A stretch of DNA of 64,000 nt from Euglena gracilis (taxonomy: Eukaryota; Euglenida; Euglenophyceae; Euglenales), in NCBI GenBank assembly GCA_039621445.1, contig CP154957.1:10968409-11032408 (forward strand), read 5' to 3'. Of this stretch, positions 51,039-63,281 are shown one piece after another. The position numbers and the translations under genes are program-made. Numbering within the stretch: position 1 is the stretch's first letter; each line of letters opens with the position of its first letter. The notes below the pieces were generated by a model. That model was not told the origin of the DNA. It searched no databases and saw nothing but the letters and a program-made list of their open reading frames with translations.

Positions 51039-54000
51039 GCTGACAAAAAAAAACAAAGAAAACATTCCTTACACATCCCTCCCAGCCTAAACCCACCCGG
51101 GATACAGTATATCTCCAGGTTTATCGCCTAAAGGGCCTCCCCGCAGAGGAGGTTGCTGCCGCGCAGCACCAGCATCTTTGCCCTGCAACCTCTGTGGGGG
51201 GCTGCTGCATTGAGAAGGGGCTTTTGGTACACTGAAGCACCGCGCCACCTTTGGACATTATTTGCAGGGATTACCTCCTCCATCGAAATCAGCCCCCCCC
51301 CCCACTGGGAAGTCATTCGGTATCACAGACCGCCGATCGGATGGAACCCCAGTTCAGCGTCAACAGCCAGTCTTTCATCCACCCCCTGTGCGGCCCACCA
51401 GCGAGTCTGGGGCGGCCCATAGGGGACAGTTCTTTCCATTCCTCATTCCCCCTCTTTAAGGACCAACCCTGAGGACCATCTTCATACAAACATTTCAAAG
51501 TTATAGGCCGAACTCGGTCACGGTTGGGATCGAAATGGTGTAAAAATGCTCCCCTGTCAAACGCTGGTGAGGCTATGGCCCAAGGAAACCACAAGCAATT
51601 TTCCTTCATACCATTAGCCCCTCTTTTCTAATTTTTTTTGGCATTAAGCCTAGAAATTGAATTTCTACCCGACTGTTGCTCAGTTGAATGTGCCAAGGTT
51701 TCAATATAGACCTCCCCGAGCGTAGCGTCTGCAGTATCGAGCTCACCCATCGTTTAGAACTTCTTCGGCCACAACATCACTCTGAGCCACCCCAAAGCGA
51801 TCGGTCAGGGAGGAGACAATCCCGATCTCCGAGCCCAAGGCCCCACCGTCGCCCATCCCCTCAACGTGCTCGGTGGAGGCCCCCCCCCCCCACTCGCCCA
51901 TCCCCCCCCCCGCAGCCCAGACGCAGTCCTCCATGTCGGCTACCACCGCCACCGCCCCGTCCCCGCAGCCCCCCCCACGTACCACACGGACAGAACCGCA
52001 GAGATGGAGCTCAACACGAGCTGTTCCAGGCGGCCAAAAGGGCCCCCTGTGATTCCCATGGTTCCTACCCCCCGGTGTGGAATGCCCCTCCTTGGCGGTA
52101 GAGACTAGCACACCTGCCTGGGTAAGGGCTCTAACGTTGTGAGATCTGGCCCCCCCCTCGGGGGCACGGTATGGCATGGCACTGACATATGCTAGCAATG
52201 AAGGCGCCGGAACCCCCCCCCCCCCAAGGGCCAATCCTTGAACAATTCTGGGCCCACTGAGTGTCCAGTCCCCTCCCCCGCTGTGAGTATCGCCTGCCTG
52301 CCCAGACACCAATAGGCTTCCTATTGCCCCCCTCCCCCCGGGTGAGTCAATTTCAGCATGGCAGAGGCTGCGGTGTTCCTTGTACAGCCCTCTCCTCACC
52401 CGCCATCAGAGTCTCAGCAGAAGCCAGCAGAATCTCACAGCCATTCAGTCATCCGTGGGAGTCACTCAGCAGCGCATTACTCAGTGAGCCCCCCCCCCCC
52501 CGGACCCTACCCATGGGATTCTGGGATGCCATATCTGTGTGCTGTGCACCACTATTCCCTCTTGCTCGGGTGTGTGCCAGATGACATATCCCCCCCTGCC
52601 CAGCGGAGCCAACACTGCAACAGTAAACACACAGCCCTGTAAGTGCACAGGACATCGCCAGTGGCAATTTGAATGGCTGACCAGGGCAGTAGGGCAATGC
52701 AAAAGGTTGTAGGAATGGTAAGTTTCTATTCTCCAGGTATTAAGACAAACATGATAGGACCATAGTACCAGCCGTGGTGAATTAGCTGGGACCCTGAAGT
52801 GAGGTTCGTGACCCGGTGCTTTCACCCGCTGCCAATCAACCAACATGCCCACTCAATGCCTTGCACCAAACCTATTGAGTGCCTGTTCTCGAAAGATTAG
52901 AGTTCCCAACCTCATGGCCGTCCATAGTTCATCGTGTTGTACCAGCATTCAACCCCCTGCAGCTGTACCCACCAGAACTACAGCTGCATTTTGTGTATTT
53001 CCTGATGCGGTGGCTGAGCACCCTTAGGTCAACCTGCAACCGGTGGTCGCCATCGTCATGCCCTACCCCACCCTTGTTCGGCCTGGACGGTGTCACATTC
53101 TTCTGGGTGACAGCCATCAGCATCGAAGCCACACTCTTCCCATCACCATCACCGGTTCTACTGTACTACAACATCACATCCGCAGGCCAGCTTCTGCACA
53201 CCAGCGAGTGCGGGTGTATATTGCCCTGGTCCCTAGCTGTCCGCACTGCCTGTGCTATGGACAGGGGTTCACCGGCTCCCCCCCCCCCCGGATCGGAGGC
53301 CTCACAATTATCATCACAAATGACACGGGAGAATGCAAACAATAGTCTTATTCAACAAGGCAATTTTTTTTTTCAAAATGGAAACCAGCGAAATGGTTTA
53401 ATCCTGTGTGATTCTTCAACAAAGCAGCATAAAAAAATAAATGCACCACAAGAGAAATGTTAAATTATTAAACCATTCAACCATTCTTGATTAGCGATTC
53501 GTACAGGAGAAGGAAGGTACAAGCTGCTCCCCCCAGGTTACCTGCCAATGTCGGCTGCTGGCCATAATCTATTCAATTTTCTTTCGATGATCTCCATAAC
53601 CAGCCCATCCTCTGCCTTTCACCTGCCGGTCTGTCTGTGTCTCACAGTCCCAACCCAGCGCCCATGGCGTGCTGCCGTCGCACAGTCCTGCACCTTTCCC
53701 TGAGATCAACCTCATCAAGGTGCTCTTCTCCTAAACACCCTGGCCAAGAGCTGCTACCTGCTGTCCCCCCCTGCAGCAGCCTCCACCCACTTTCAGCAGC
53801 ACCACGGCCCCCTGGACCTGTCCCTCAGCCTTCATTCAGTCAACCCACCTCAACCCCGCGTGCTGAGAATCGACTGCGGAGGCCTCCGGGACAAGCTACC
53901 GATGCTGTTCCGCATCTTGACCTTCACCGACGCGGATATCATCTTGCCGCAGGAGGTTGCCTGCGAGGTGCACCCGCAGGGTCTCCAATCTTTTCTGGCC

Positions 54001-55240
54001 GCATGGTGGTAGTTCGGTTGTGGGCTTGACACCCTCCCCCATTGAACACAGTTAGTGAACCGGACCCCCCCCAACAAAAAGAACCCCCCCCCCAAAACAA
54101 AGAGCACCATCCCTCAGCAACCCCAGAACCCATCCACCGAAGACCATGACCCCCAACCACGTACTCTCCATCTTACCCCACCACGTAAGATACCCACAAC
54201 AGCCCAGCTCACACCATACACATGGCAGGCCCAATGTGCACGGTAACATCTACTTGACAAGATGATCCCTCACATAGGCCCAACGAATGTATCAGCAATT
54301 CCCCCCCTTGGGTGAGCAGGAGTATGCCTTGGAGTATGTGCACCGTGCGCCAGGAGATGACTCCCGTTCCGCCCAGGGTTCAATGTCGGTAAGGGGTTCT
54401 TTGGAGGGATGTATGGTGGGCGCGATTGTTCCCCACCTGAGAATGGCCGATCCCCCATGGAGGCGGAGGGTTCAGGTCAACCCCCCGCTGGGGCCTTTGG
54501 CAAGTAAGTGCCTTACTGGGCCTCCCAGATGTCCCTCCCCCCACCATCTCCCGAGGCTGGAACACCTCCCGCATGCATCCAGTGGACCGTGGTCCCCTGT
54601 GCAGCTGGCGGTCAACCACTGGGACGACTGCCTGGCGCCAGAGGTTGCCTGTGTCACCGTCCGGCTAGCTGACCTCCCCGCTCATCACCAGCAACAATCC
54701 CTCCCAGAGGATTATTACGCTGTGTGTGGCGTCGGCATCCATTTCCCCTGCAGCTCGACGGCCACCTTCACACCCTCTCCGTCGACGGTAAACCTCGGCG
54801 CCCCCTCCCTGATCACCAAGTCCGTCCTCCCTCTCCCACCCACCGCTCGTCTTTAGCAGGCCCCATTGCTCTTCAGCTTTTTCTGCCCCTTGGAGTCCAC
54901 CCACCAAAGTGAGATCGATGGCTGTGCAGCAGCCAGTAGTGCATTTGATGTTACTGTTCTTAATCAACGATCCTGTTCGGGTAAATTGACAGTAGCCAGT
55001 GACGCACCTGTGCGGTTCCACCTGTTGTGGCTGTGTTGGATCTAACACTCCGGGGGTAGGATAATGGAGAACGCTGCAAGAGGAAGGAATCGACCACACG
55101 GCGTTCCAGCTGCCTACTACGGGTGTCGTATGGGGGGGTTCGGGTTCAGGGCCCGGTCACGAAGCCGGAAAGTCATTTTCCGGGGCGGCCAACGTATTCT
55201 CAGAATACGATCGTGACGTCAATCCAATCCAATCCAATCC
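51039..55240. other. Sequence between the two visible copies
   Basis: About 4.2 kb seen once in the window. Part of it may belong to the duplicated unit and recur beyond the right edge. It contains C-run-rich, weakly protein-like frames (51.7-52.1, 52.9-53.3 and 54.3-54.85 kb) and the fragment at 53800-54012. No confident gene. Confidence 0.4.
53800..54012 (+). CDS. Possible EEP-fold endonuclease fragment
   Basis: The frame encodes RVLRIDCGGLRDKLPMLFRI, LTFTDADIILPQEVACEV and stops at TAG 54010-54012. It recalls the N-terminus of endonuclease/exonuclease/phosphatase domains of non-LTR retrotransposons and AP endonucleases (NxxGLRxKhxxhxxhhxxxxxDhhhLQE). The motif Asn is replaced and LQE reads LPQE. 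It would be a remnant at best. No reverse transcriptase motif was found nearby. Confidence 0.25.
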   Translation, partial: HHGPLDLSLSLHSVNPPQPRVLRIDCGGLRDKLPMLFRILTFTDADIILPQEVACEVHPQGLQSFLAAWW

Positions 55241-55642
55241 TCCCTCCCTCTCTCCCTCCCTCCCTCCCTCCCTCCCTCCCTCCTCCTCCTTCCCTCCCTC
55301 CCTCCCTCCCTCCCTCCCTCCCCTCCCTCCCTCCCTCCCTCCCTCCCTCCCTCCCTCCCTCCCTCCCTCCCTCCCTCCCCTCCCTCCTCCCTCCCTCCAT
55401 CCCTACCTCCCTCCCTCCCTGCCTCCCTTCCTCCCTTCCTACCTCCCTCCCTACCTACCTCCCTCCCTCCCTCCCTCCCTCCCTCCCTCCCTTCCTCCCT
55501 CCCTCCCTCCCCCCCTCCCTCCCTCTCTCTCTCCCTCCCTCCCTCCCTCCCTCCCTCCCTCCCTCCCTCCCTCCCTCCCTCCCTCCCTCCCTCCCTCCCT
55601 CCCTCCCTCCCTCCCTCCCTCCCTCCCTCCCTCCCTCCCTCC
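55241..55642. repeat. (CCCT)n tract at the start of duplication copy 2
   Basis: About 400 bp of (TCCC)n with TACC, TTCC and TCTC variants, roughly four times longer than the tract of copy 1. It is preceded by AATCC repeats not found before the first tract. Confidence 0.95.
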
Positions 55643-58600
55643 ACCTTCCCACCGGGACCCCAGCGGTGCCCAGCCTCCACGTGGTGGGAGGGGGACAACG
55701 TGCCGACGGCACGGCCAACCGGGCAAGAACTTCTGGGAAGAGGTGGACACTCCCCACCTGTGCTTTTGCGCGCACCCTTACCCCTGTCCTTCCAACGCTC
55801 CCCATCCGAGGGAATTTCCTGCACCCTGAAAAGGGGGGGAAGACCCCCCGTAAATTGGGAGAAGACACCAAACCCCCCCTTCAATTCAGCGACCGACAAT
55901 GGCGCAAATGTGACAAGAATCTGGCATCCCCCGCTAATCAGTGAACTAGCATAGTCCCCGGAAGCTGGCAATCAGCTGCCTCCTTGCAGGGTGTTGAGCG
56001 GTTGGAGCCAGAGAGTGTAAGGGAGGGACAGCGTGTGTCGATGCCTGCTGAGTTTACAGCCGCCTGGAAGAACAGCGACCTGCACCTACTGGTGCAGCAG
56101 AAGGCACCGCCATCGGGTGCAAGATCGGCCTGTTCCGGGACGGGCCAGACTTCGTATGCACACTCCCTCGGTGCGGGACCACTGGGGCTGGCCAGGGCTT
56201 ATCCGTAATTATTAGAACCCGGGAGGGTTTTTGGTTCTCGCATTGATCTTCGCGGCTGGCAAGCACTCGTCCGGAATTTCCACCTCACCAGGCATCCCCA
56301 AGCCCGGCCTCCCCTCTCCATCTTTGTATCTGGCCAACCTTTGAATACCCACGAGTCCCTGGCACAGCGGCAAGGGTTGAAAGGTTGAGGCAGGTAGAGA
56401 ACACCCAAAATCTCCCCCATGGCAAAGTGACCCTCACACCACGCCAGAGGTGCAACGACTCTGTAACTCCACCCCTCAGCCAGGCAAGTGAGATACGTGG
56501 TATGTAAAACCTGTACCTAAGGCATATCTAAGTCTGTCTCAGGTATTTGTAAACCTTTTGCTGAATTATTGTCTCAGCTGTAACAGCTTTGAAAAAAGAA
56601 ATGACCTTCGGCAGGCTTTCTCCAATGGACTTCTCACGGGACATGCTGGCCACACGCCCCGTCCCCAACCCCTGCAAGCCTGCCTGCGGTAGTGGACAGG
56701 GTTGCCATCACAACCCCTCACGGGGGTCCCCGTATTCCTCTTCTGCAAGTTCTCAACTTCATCTCCTTGATCCAGCTTCATGCTGCCAGTCCATCCCGAG
56801 CTGCTCCATACAGGAGGTGGTACCCAATCCCCTCCTGGGCCTGAAACCTCAAAGGGGTTGAACTCATTGTCCGGGAATTCGCATTCTTATGAACTATTGA
56901 CACGTCCCACAACCCACAATGGGAAGGCTTGGTGTCCAAATTCCTCTGACGTGATCAGAAATTTTGTGCATCGATGCAAACCATGATGGAGACACCAAGT
57001 TAGCAACCCTGTTATGGTGGGCCTTGGGTCGGACTGATAAGGCCATTAGGGTTAGTGGGGTTGAGCGAGTTGCCGAAGTCAATGGTGTAGATCCTACAAG
57101 CAGGCAGGATTAAATGCTCTGTCTGGGGGCAGGCTTGATGGTGACTGATGGATGGGGGTGAGTACAGGCTCCTAACCCTCGCGGGGTTGCAGGAGGGCCC
57201 AGAACCCCCACCCCCTGCAGCTTGGACAGTTCTTTGCCGCTCGGAACCAACCACCTCTCGGTTTTCTTCCTTTTCTGTTTTCTGGACACACCAAACTAAA
57301 CCCCACCTGTGAGTCAAGGATAAGTTGAAAGAGCAGCAGACTGTAGACATAACATATCCAACCACCACACACAACCTCATCAACATCGCACAGCTTTCAG
57401 TAATTACTCAATCACTCAGTAACACTGGTTGCCACCAGCAGATCAGCAATGCAACCCGCCCCTAACTGCAAATTCTAACAAGCAGGCCAACCCGCCCCAA
57501 TTTTCAAACTCCCACCAAAGAATGCCCTGGCCACACTCCCTCGCTCATCCCAAGCCCAACCCACCACCCCCAACCCACACCAGGCGCCCACCCTCATCAG
57601 CCAGACCATCGGTGCAAGGAGGCTTTAGTATGAATGGTCAGTCACAGCGGTCTGTCTCCTGGCTGTTCATAGACCCACACCGACAATATTCTCCAGGAGT
57701 GGAATTATGTCAAAAACAACAACAACAACCAAAAACTCATGCAGTGAAAATCCAAGAATGACTTGATTGTCGCCCAGACATAGGCGCCACTGTCACCCTC
57801 ATAGTGGGAGACCATGCTAATGTACCGTAAGGGCACGCATCACCCACCCACCCATCCACACACACACACACACACACACACCACGCAGTGTGAGCATACA
57901 CATTATCTAGTGGTACCCGGGTCTTTTAGCCAAAATACCTCTGATCCTGTCACCCTCCATTCTCCCGGCCTCTCCCTGTTGAAAGGTGGATTGAACCCAA
58001 CAACGCTGGTCCCACCCTCTTGCCCCCCCCCCCCGTTGAAAGGTGGATCGAGCCCAACGACGCCGGCCCCACCCTCCTGCCCCTCCCCTGTTGAAAGGTG
58101 GATCGAGCCCAACGACACCGGCCCCGCCCTCTTGCCCCTCCCCTGTTGAAAGGTGGATCGAGTTCAACGACACCGGCCCCGCCCTCTTGCCCCTCCCCTG
58201 TTGAAAGGTGGATCGAGCCCAACGACACCGGCCCCGCCCTCTTGCCCCTCCCCTGTTGAAAGGTGGATCGAGCCCAACGACACCGGCCCCGCCCTCTTGC
58301 CCCTCCCCTGTTGAAAGGTGGATCGAGTTCAACGACACCGGCCCCGCCCTCTTGCCCCTCCCCTGTTGAAAGGTGGATCGAGTTCAACGACACCGGCCCC
58401 GCCCTCTTGCCCCTCCCCTGTTGAAAGGTGGATCGAGTTCAACGACACCGACCCCACTCCGAACTGGCTGAACCTCTTTCAGCAAATAGTGCGGATCATT
58501 TCTCTATCTTTGTCGCACACTGATAAAGTAGGATCGTGACCCATCTGAGGCATCTTGGTGTACAGCGGAGTAGGCTGCCGCCTGCCCCAAGCCATATGCA

Positions 58601-58956
58601 CCAAAGATCATGGTGCTAGTCTTTGTCGTTGCTCTGTGGAACACAAATACCATCCCCCCCCCCCTCTACAGAATTGAGCAAGGCAGTTGGATTATTCCTA
58701 CGAGCTCATGTCCCCCCACTCCCGGGAACTCAACCCCGACAACCATAGCTAGAACCCGCCCCCTGTAGCATAATTCCTACCCACGGCAAGGACATGTGAC
58801 CGTGTCGTGTGCACCTTTTCCCTGCAGTGAACCATCTTACTGCCAATTGTAGGCATGGGACCTTAAAAAAAATATGTTGGTGGTATGAATGTCGGATGGC
58901 TGAAAGCAATGACGCACAGTCCCATTGATGACTGACCAGTGCATACACGGTGACAC

Positions 58957-59593
58957 TGATAAAAAAACTCTTTTACAATATTTTCAGAAGCTCTGAGGTT
59001 GCTGAAATGCATTTCACAGCAATAAAATTTCGCGCATCCATATATCAACCTCAACCATAGATTCACTAAATGACCGCTGGGGGGCACTTTTTCCCGGGCC
59101 CAAACCACCACACTTTTTTTTCTTCTTCAAAAACGCACCCACTCATGTGTAAAATAAATCTGCGGTCCCAACCCTCAAAACGTAGCGACATGCAAAGATT
59201 GTCTTATTGTCCCGACCTGCCCCCATTTTCCTCACACGACGGGGGAGCAAATTGTCAGTGCTTTGTCTGGCTCATTTCTTGGGTTGTTTAGATTGGTACA
59301 AACCTGTCCGTTGGCTTGCCGAATACCATGGTGTCTGCAGTGGTACCGAGGATGGGATCAGAATTCCTGTTACCAGCCACGGGAGTCCTTCTTCACAATC
59401 TCTTAATGTCCTGGGGGTGCACCGAAGGTGCCGCTGGGGGCCTGAAATAATCATCAAGGGAACGCTTTCGCGGAACCGGCCTCAAGCCGAACCCTCCGTA
59501 ACACAAGGCACTGCCCCTCATGGGCCGGGATCCCCTTCGATCGGATCGGCCCCCTCACCAAAGACTCTCTGGCTCAAAGAGTTTCACTCACAC
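58957..59593. other. 637-bp segment specific to duplication copy 2
   Basis: Replaces 34 bp of copy 1 (46590-46623). The left edge has AAACTCTTTTAC and the right edge has AAAGAGTTTCAC, a weak inverted match that could mark an inserted element. No target duplication or recognisable protein is visible. A deletion from copy 1 is equally possible. Confidence 0.5.
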
Positions 59594-60162
59594 ACAAACT
59601 GCAGTAAACCCACCTCCTCCTTATTCCCAAGTCTTCATCTCGGCTTGTGAGCTCATCAGCATTCTCGTTGTCCATAATGCCTCACGTCAAAAATGAGATA
59701 CGACTAAAATACACACTGTGATAGGTAAATTTTTCCAAAGGCTTGGGGATGCAACCTCCCTGCTGGTTGGAATGGTCAGGTCATGGATGTCTCCAATCCC
59801 CCCTCCGCACCTCTGGTAATGTGTTCATCATGTACCACTCTCTCGCCACGTTCCTGCCGCAGGCATCATCCCCAACACCACCACGTCTGTGCACAACCGG
59901 TGGATTGGGATCCCTCACTAATCCAATGAGAGGCTGAGGGCCAGTTATTTTCCTAGTAGGTTGAACAGTTGGTATTTACGCTGATTATTTGCTCCATCAA
60001 GACATTCACAGTGTTCGATATGAACCGTGCAACACGTGTGTAAGGAAAATGGCAGCCTGTATTTGTCAAAAATTAGTTCTAGCATCTGCCCTCGAGCAGT
60101 TTTAGGAAAGCCGCTAAATACGATAATGGTGCCACTCGTTATCAACACAGTAGGCCCCCAGC

Positions 60163-60441
60163 TTGCAGGAACCGGATGACTTTCGGAGACTGGCCCCGCT
60201 GGAGCAGCAGGCGATGATGACAGAGTACGGGCACCTCGTCTTTGTTGTCCTCCGCCTGGGCCTGGCGGATGACAACCGAGGGTCAACGCCTCACTGCTGT
60301 CGTCGTCCACGGTCCGACACTTGCCGAGTCTCCGGAGTAAGAGTAGGAGGAAGCGTCCTCACTCATAGATGTGTCCCTGTGACGTTGAAGCAAATACCGA
60401 CACCCAGTACAGTGCAGTTCCTGAAACCCAATGGAAAATGA
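60163..60441 (+). pseudogene. Copy 2 counterpart of the 47201 ORF, frameshifted
   Basis: Starts identically (EPDDFRRLAPLEQQ). A 4-bp deletion in GACAACAAGCCGAGG, which here reads GACAACCGAGG, shifts the frame relative to copy 1. Confidence 0.3.
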
Positions 60442-61308
60442 ATGCGGGTGAATTAGATATTGAAATTAACCTACACCCCACAGGATCCGACTGCTATTAG
60501 GGGTGTATGCTGATCACACAGCGTACACACCTGTGCACTGTGTGATTCAATCCCAGATCAAACCCAAAGGTCTTCATCACAACTGGGCAATGTAATAGTA
60601 GGAAGTTCTGATACTCCTGACAACGCAACTCAATTTTCGTAGTAAATTGCTGATCCCTTAAATTTATACGTTCAAAACAACGGCGGATGGAGGTTTGATT
60701 CCCCGTCCTGTTTAGGATCACATCCGTTCTGGCAGCAGCTTCGGGTTGTGGTTTAGCGTTCTGAGGGGGAACCTGAGGAAGCCCGACCTGGAGCTACTGC
60801 AGTTGACGTAGTCGGAGTACCTCTGGGTACCGGCGGAGCAACTGGCCAGGGAGCAGGAGCGTCCATGACGACGAGGCTTGCAATGCCCTGCTAGCTCCCA
60901 TCATAGAACACTACTAGTGGACTCCGGGGGCGGAGACACTAAACTTGGCGGCACGGGCTTACCAACAGGCCGTCCTGGGCTTCCTCTCAGGCTAGGCCAT
61001 CTGCGCCACAAATAATGACAAAACCATGGCCATCCTATGGTTCTACAATCCCACGAGTGATTAACTCGCTACCCCCCCTCCCCCTATTGCATGTGACTAG
61101 CTGTGAACATTTCCCCTGAATATTTCTCTATTTTCACACGGTGTTCTTTAGTTTGGGAAAGTTGGTCTATATCGTATCCACTTTGAAAAAAGAATAAACG
61201 AAGCAAAACGCAATTCTACTCTAACCCAGCCCCCCCCCAACCCAACACACTCTTGGGCTGCCTCGGTACACTGCATAACAGGCAAATGCCTCCCACAACA
61301 AGTTAGCC

Positions 61309-61596
61309 TTGTCATGGGCACCATGTCTGGATGGGGAAGGCAAGCTGACAGACCTGCCCATCCCCGTCACAACACTTCGCGGTGCAGCCGGGGCCCTGCT
61401 CAAGTTCATCACACCACACCGTCGCGGGCTACAGACAACCATCCCCGAGCACCTCACCACCCCTGAGCCCTCCACCAAGCTGCTCCCAGTCGACCTCTCA
61501 TCGTGTATTTTGGACCCTGAGAACACCGTGCACCCCACAAACAGAGCACTTTGTATCCGTGTAACAGTGTCTAGACAATTGGGTCCCCAAATATGA
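61309..61596 (+). CDS. Possible hypothetical ORF (copy 2)
   Basis: Same protein as 48350-48637, with no amino-acid change seen. The upstream poly(C) run differs in length between copies. Confidence 0.35.
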   Translation: MSWAPCLDGEGKLTDLPIPVTTLRGAAGALLKFITPHRRGLQTTIPEHLTTPEPSTKLLPVDLSSCILDPENTVHPTNRALCIRVTVSRQLGPQI

Positions 61597-63017
61597 GAAA
61601 TTGTGGTGTTAGTCCTCCACTCATGTATTGCCATCAACTACTACTGGATCCCCTCATTTTGTAAGCTAGCAGACAAGTGTGACACCCCAACTCAAAAAAG
61701 CAAAACTCCAGAGTGGAGATTGCAGGGTCAAGGGTGGACGCTTTTTGCACCCCCCCCCCCCAACACCAGCAAGGAAGCCCCAGCCCCCCCATGGAGATAA
61801 GTAATCCTCTGGGACAATTCGCACAGCATCCTCCCCTGGTCTCAAGTCAATGCAAATCCTGTATGTGATGCCCTGCTGCCCCCTGCTGTTAGGGTGTCCG
61901 ACGACTATAGGTAAGTCACTGTTGTGTCCCCAAACAAGGACTCGGGCGTCACACACCGAGACACTGCACCCCTGGGAATCGCAATGCCATCGCCACCCCC
62001 CATCCCCACACTCCCCCCCAGTTCCCATTGGTCACTTCAGAGGCCGGAGGCCCCGATCTGTCCTCGCCATCGCCGATGGTGAGAAGCTTCTCTTCCCTGT
62101 ACCAGCAACCCCCAGCCAGACCCCATGCCCCAGCTGAAACCCCCAGACTCCTCCCCCTCCCCACCCCCATCCTACCCACTCCAACCCGCACCATGTCCCA
62201 GATGGTGGCCCTGCAGCATCCCCAGCCACTTCATGAACGTCTTCCTCGACATGCCCCAACTCTCCACAGCCCACCATTACCTGCCATGCACAAGCACAAG
62301 GTGTTTGCTGATGAGCTACACCGGTGTGATGCCCGAGTTCGAGACCTCCCCGCGACCGGGCGGAGGAGGCATGTGTGACCCTTGATTATTAGCTTGTGGG
62401 TTGGACCATGCACAACATCGGGTTCGTGTCCTGCCAGGAATCAAGACAAGGGAGGAACTCGCAACGCTCATTATAACCGCTCAACAGTGGGTGGTGATGT
62501 GAATTTCTAAGTCAGCACCTGCATCACAGCCCAACCCAGAAAAAAGGAAAACCCGAGCTCCCAAAAATGAACAAAGCCCTGCCACGTTATCTGGGCCATG
62601 GTCTAAGGGTGGTGAGAGTGTATTCCGCTATTTGCTTGTATTTAATGAAGCGTGTGGCACTGAAGTATTTACAAGTCTTCTCCTTTACACTCCATTACAG
62701 CTCCTTCCCCCACACTCACCCCGACATCTGTCCCTGTCGATCTTTTTTTCCCCTCTTCTTGTTGACATTACGGCTACACAGGACACACAACCCTCCTCAA
62801 AACCGCATCTCGATGGTCTTTGTGTCTTGATGGGCGTAGTGCAGGCAGCTTTCCGAGTGTCCAGCCCATATCTGTGCCAAGATACGGATCCAGTGGTGGC
62901 CCTGCTGAGCACCTGGGGGGAGGACCTGAGCACCTCCCAAGGTGGGGAGGACCCAGATGACCAGCCGCGGAAGGAGGAGTACCTCGGCTCAGGGGCTGGA
63001 TTGCGTCGGCCCCGGAC

Positions 63018-63281
63018 TTGACACCGTGTCACGAGAAGGGCATGGGGCTGGCAATGGCCCTCCAGCACGTCTCACAAGTAACCCACTTGACGCTGGCTAC
63101 GGCGCGGGATCGGCATGCGCTGAGAGCAGGGCTAGCGCATGCGGTCCTAGAGTCCCCACTCGGGGGCCCCTTAACAGCACTGGACGCTATCGCCCGCTCG
63201 CACCTGGCGCCCAAGGACCCCTTACACTCGTGGTTCTCCACCCCCCCTATACTCCGTGTTAGCAACCCAGAGCATTGCTAG
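63018..63281 (+). CDS. Possible hypothetical ORF (copy 2)
   Basis: Counterpart of 50058-50321. One silent-type difference is visible (GCACATGC against GCGCATGC). Confidence 0.3.
   Translation: MTPCHEKGMGLAMALQHVSQVTHLTLATARDRHALRAGLAHAVLESPLGGPLTALDAIARSHLAPKDPLHSWFSTPPILRVSNPEHC

Noticed and set aside
55123-55944. 273-codon open frame with Leu-Pro-Pro-Ser repeats, and the minus-strand Gly-Arg-Glu frames
   Set aside because: It is a translation of the (CCCT)n tract. The same frames appear at 43.1 kb.
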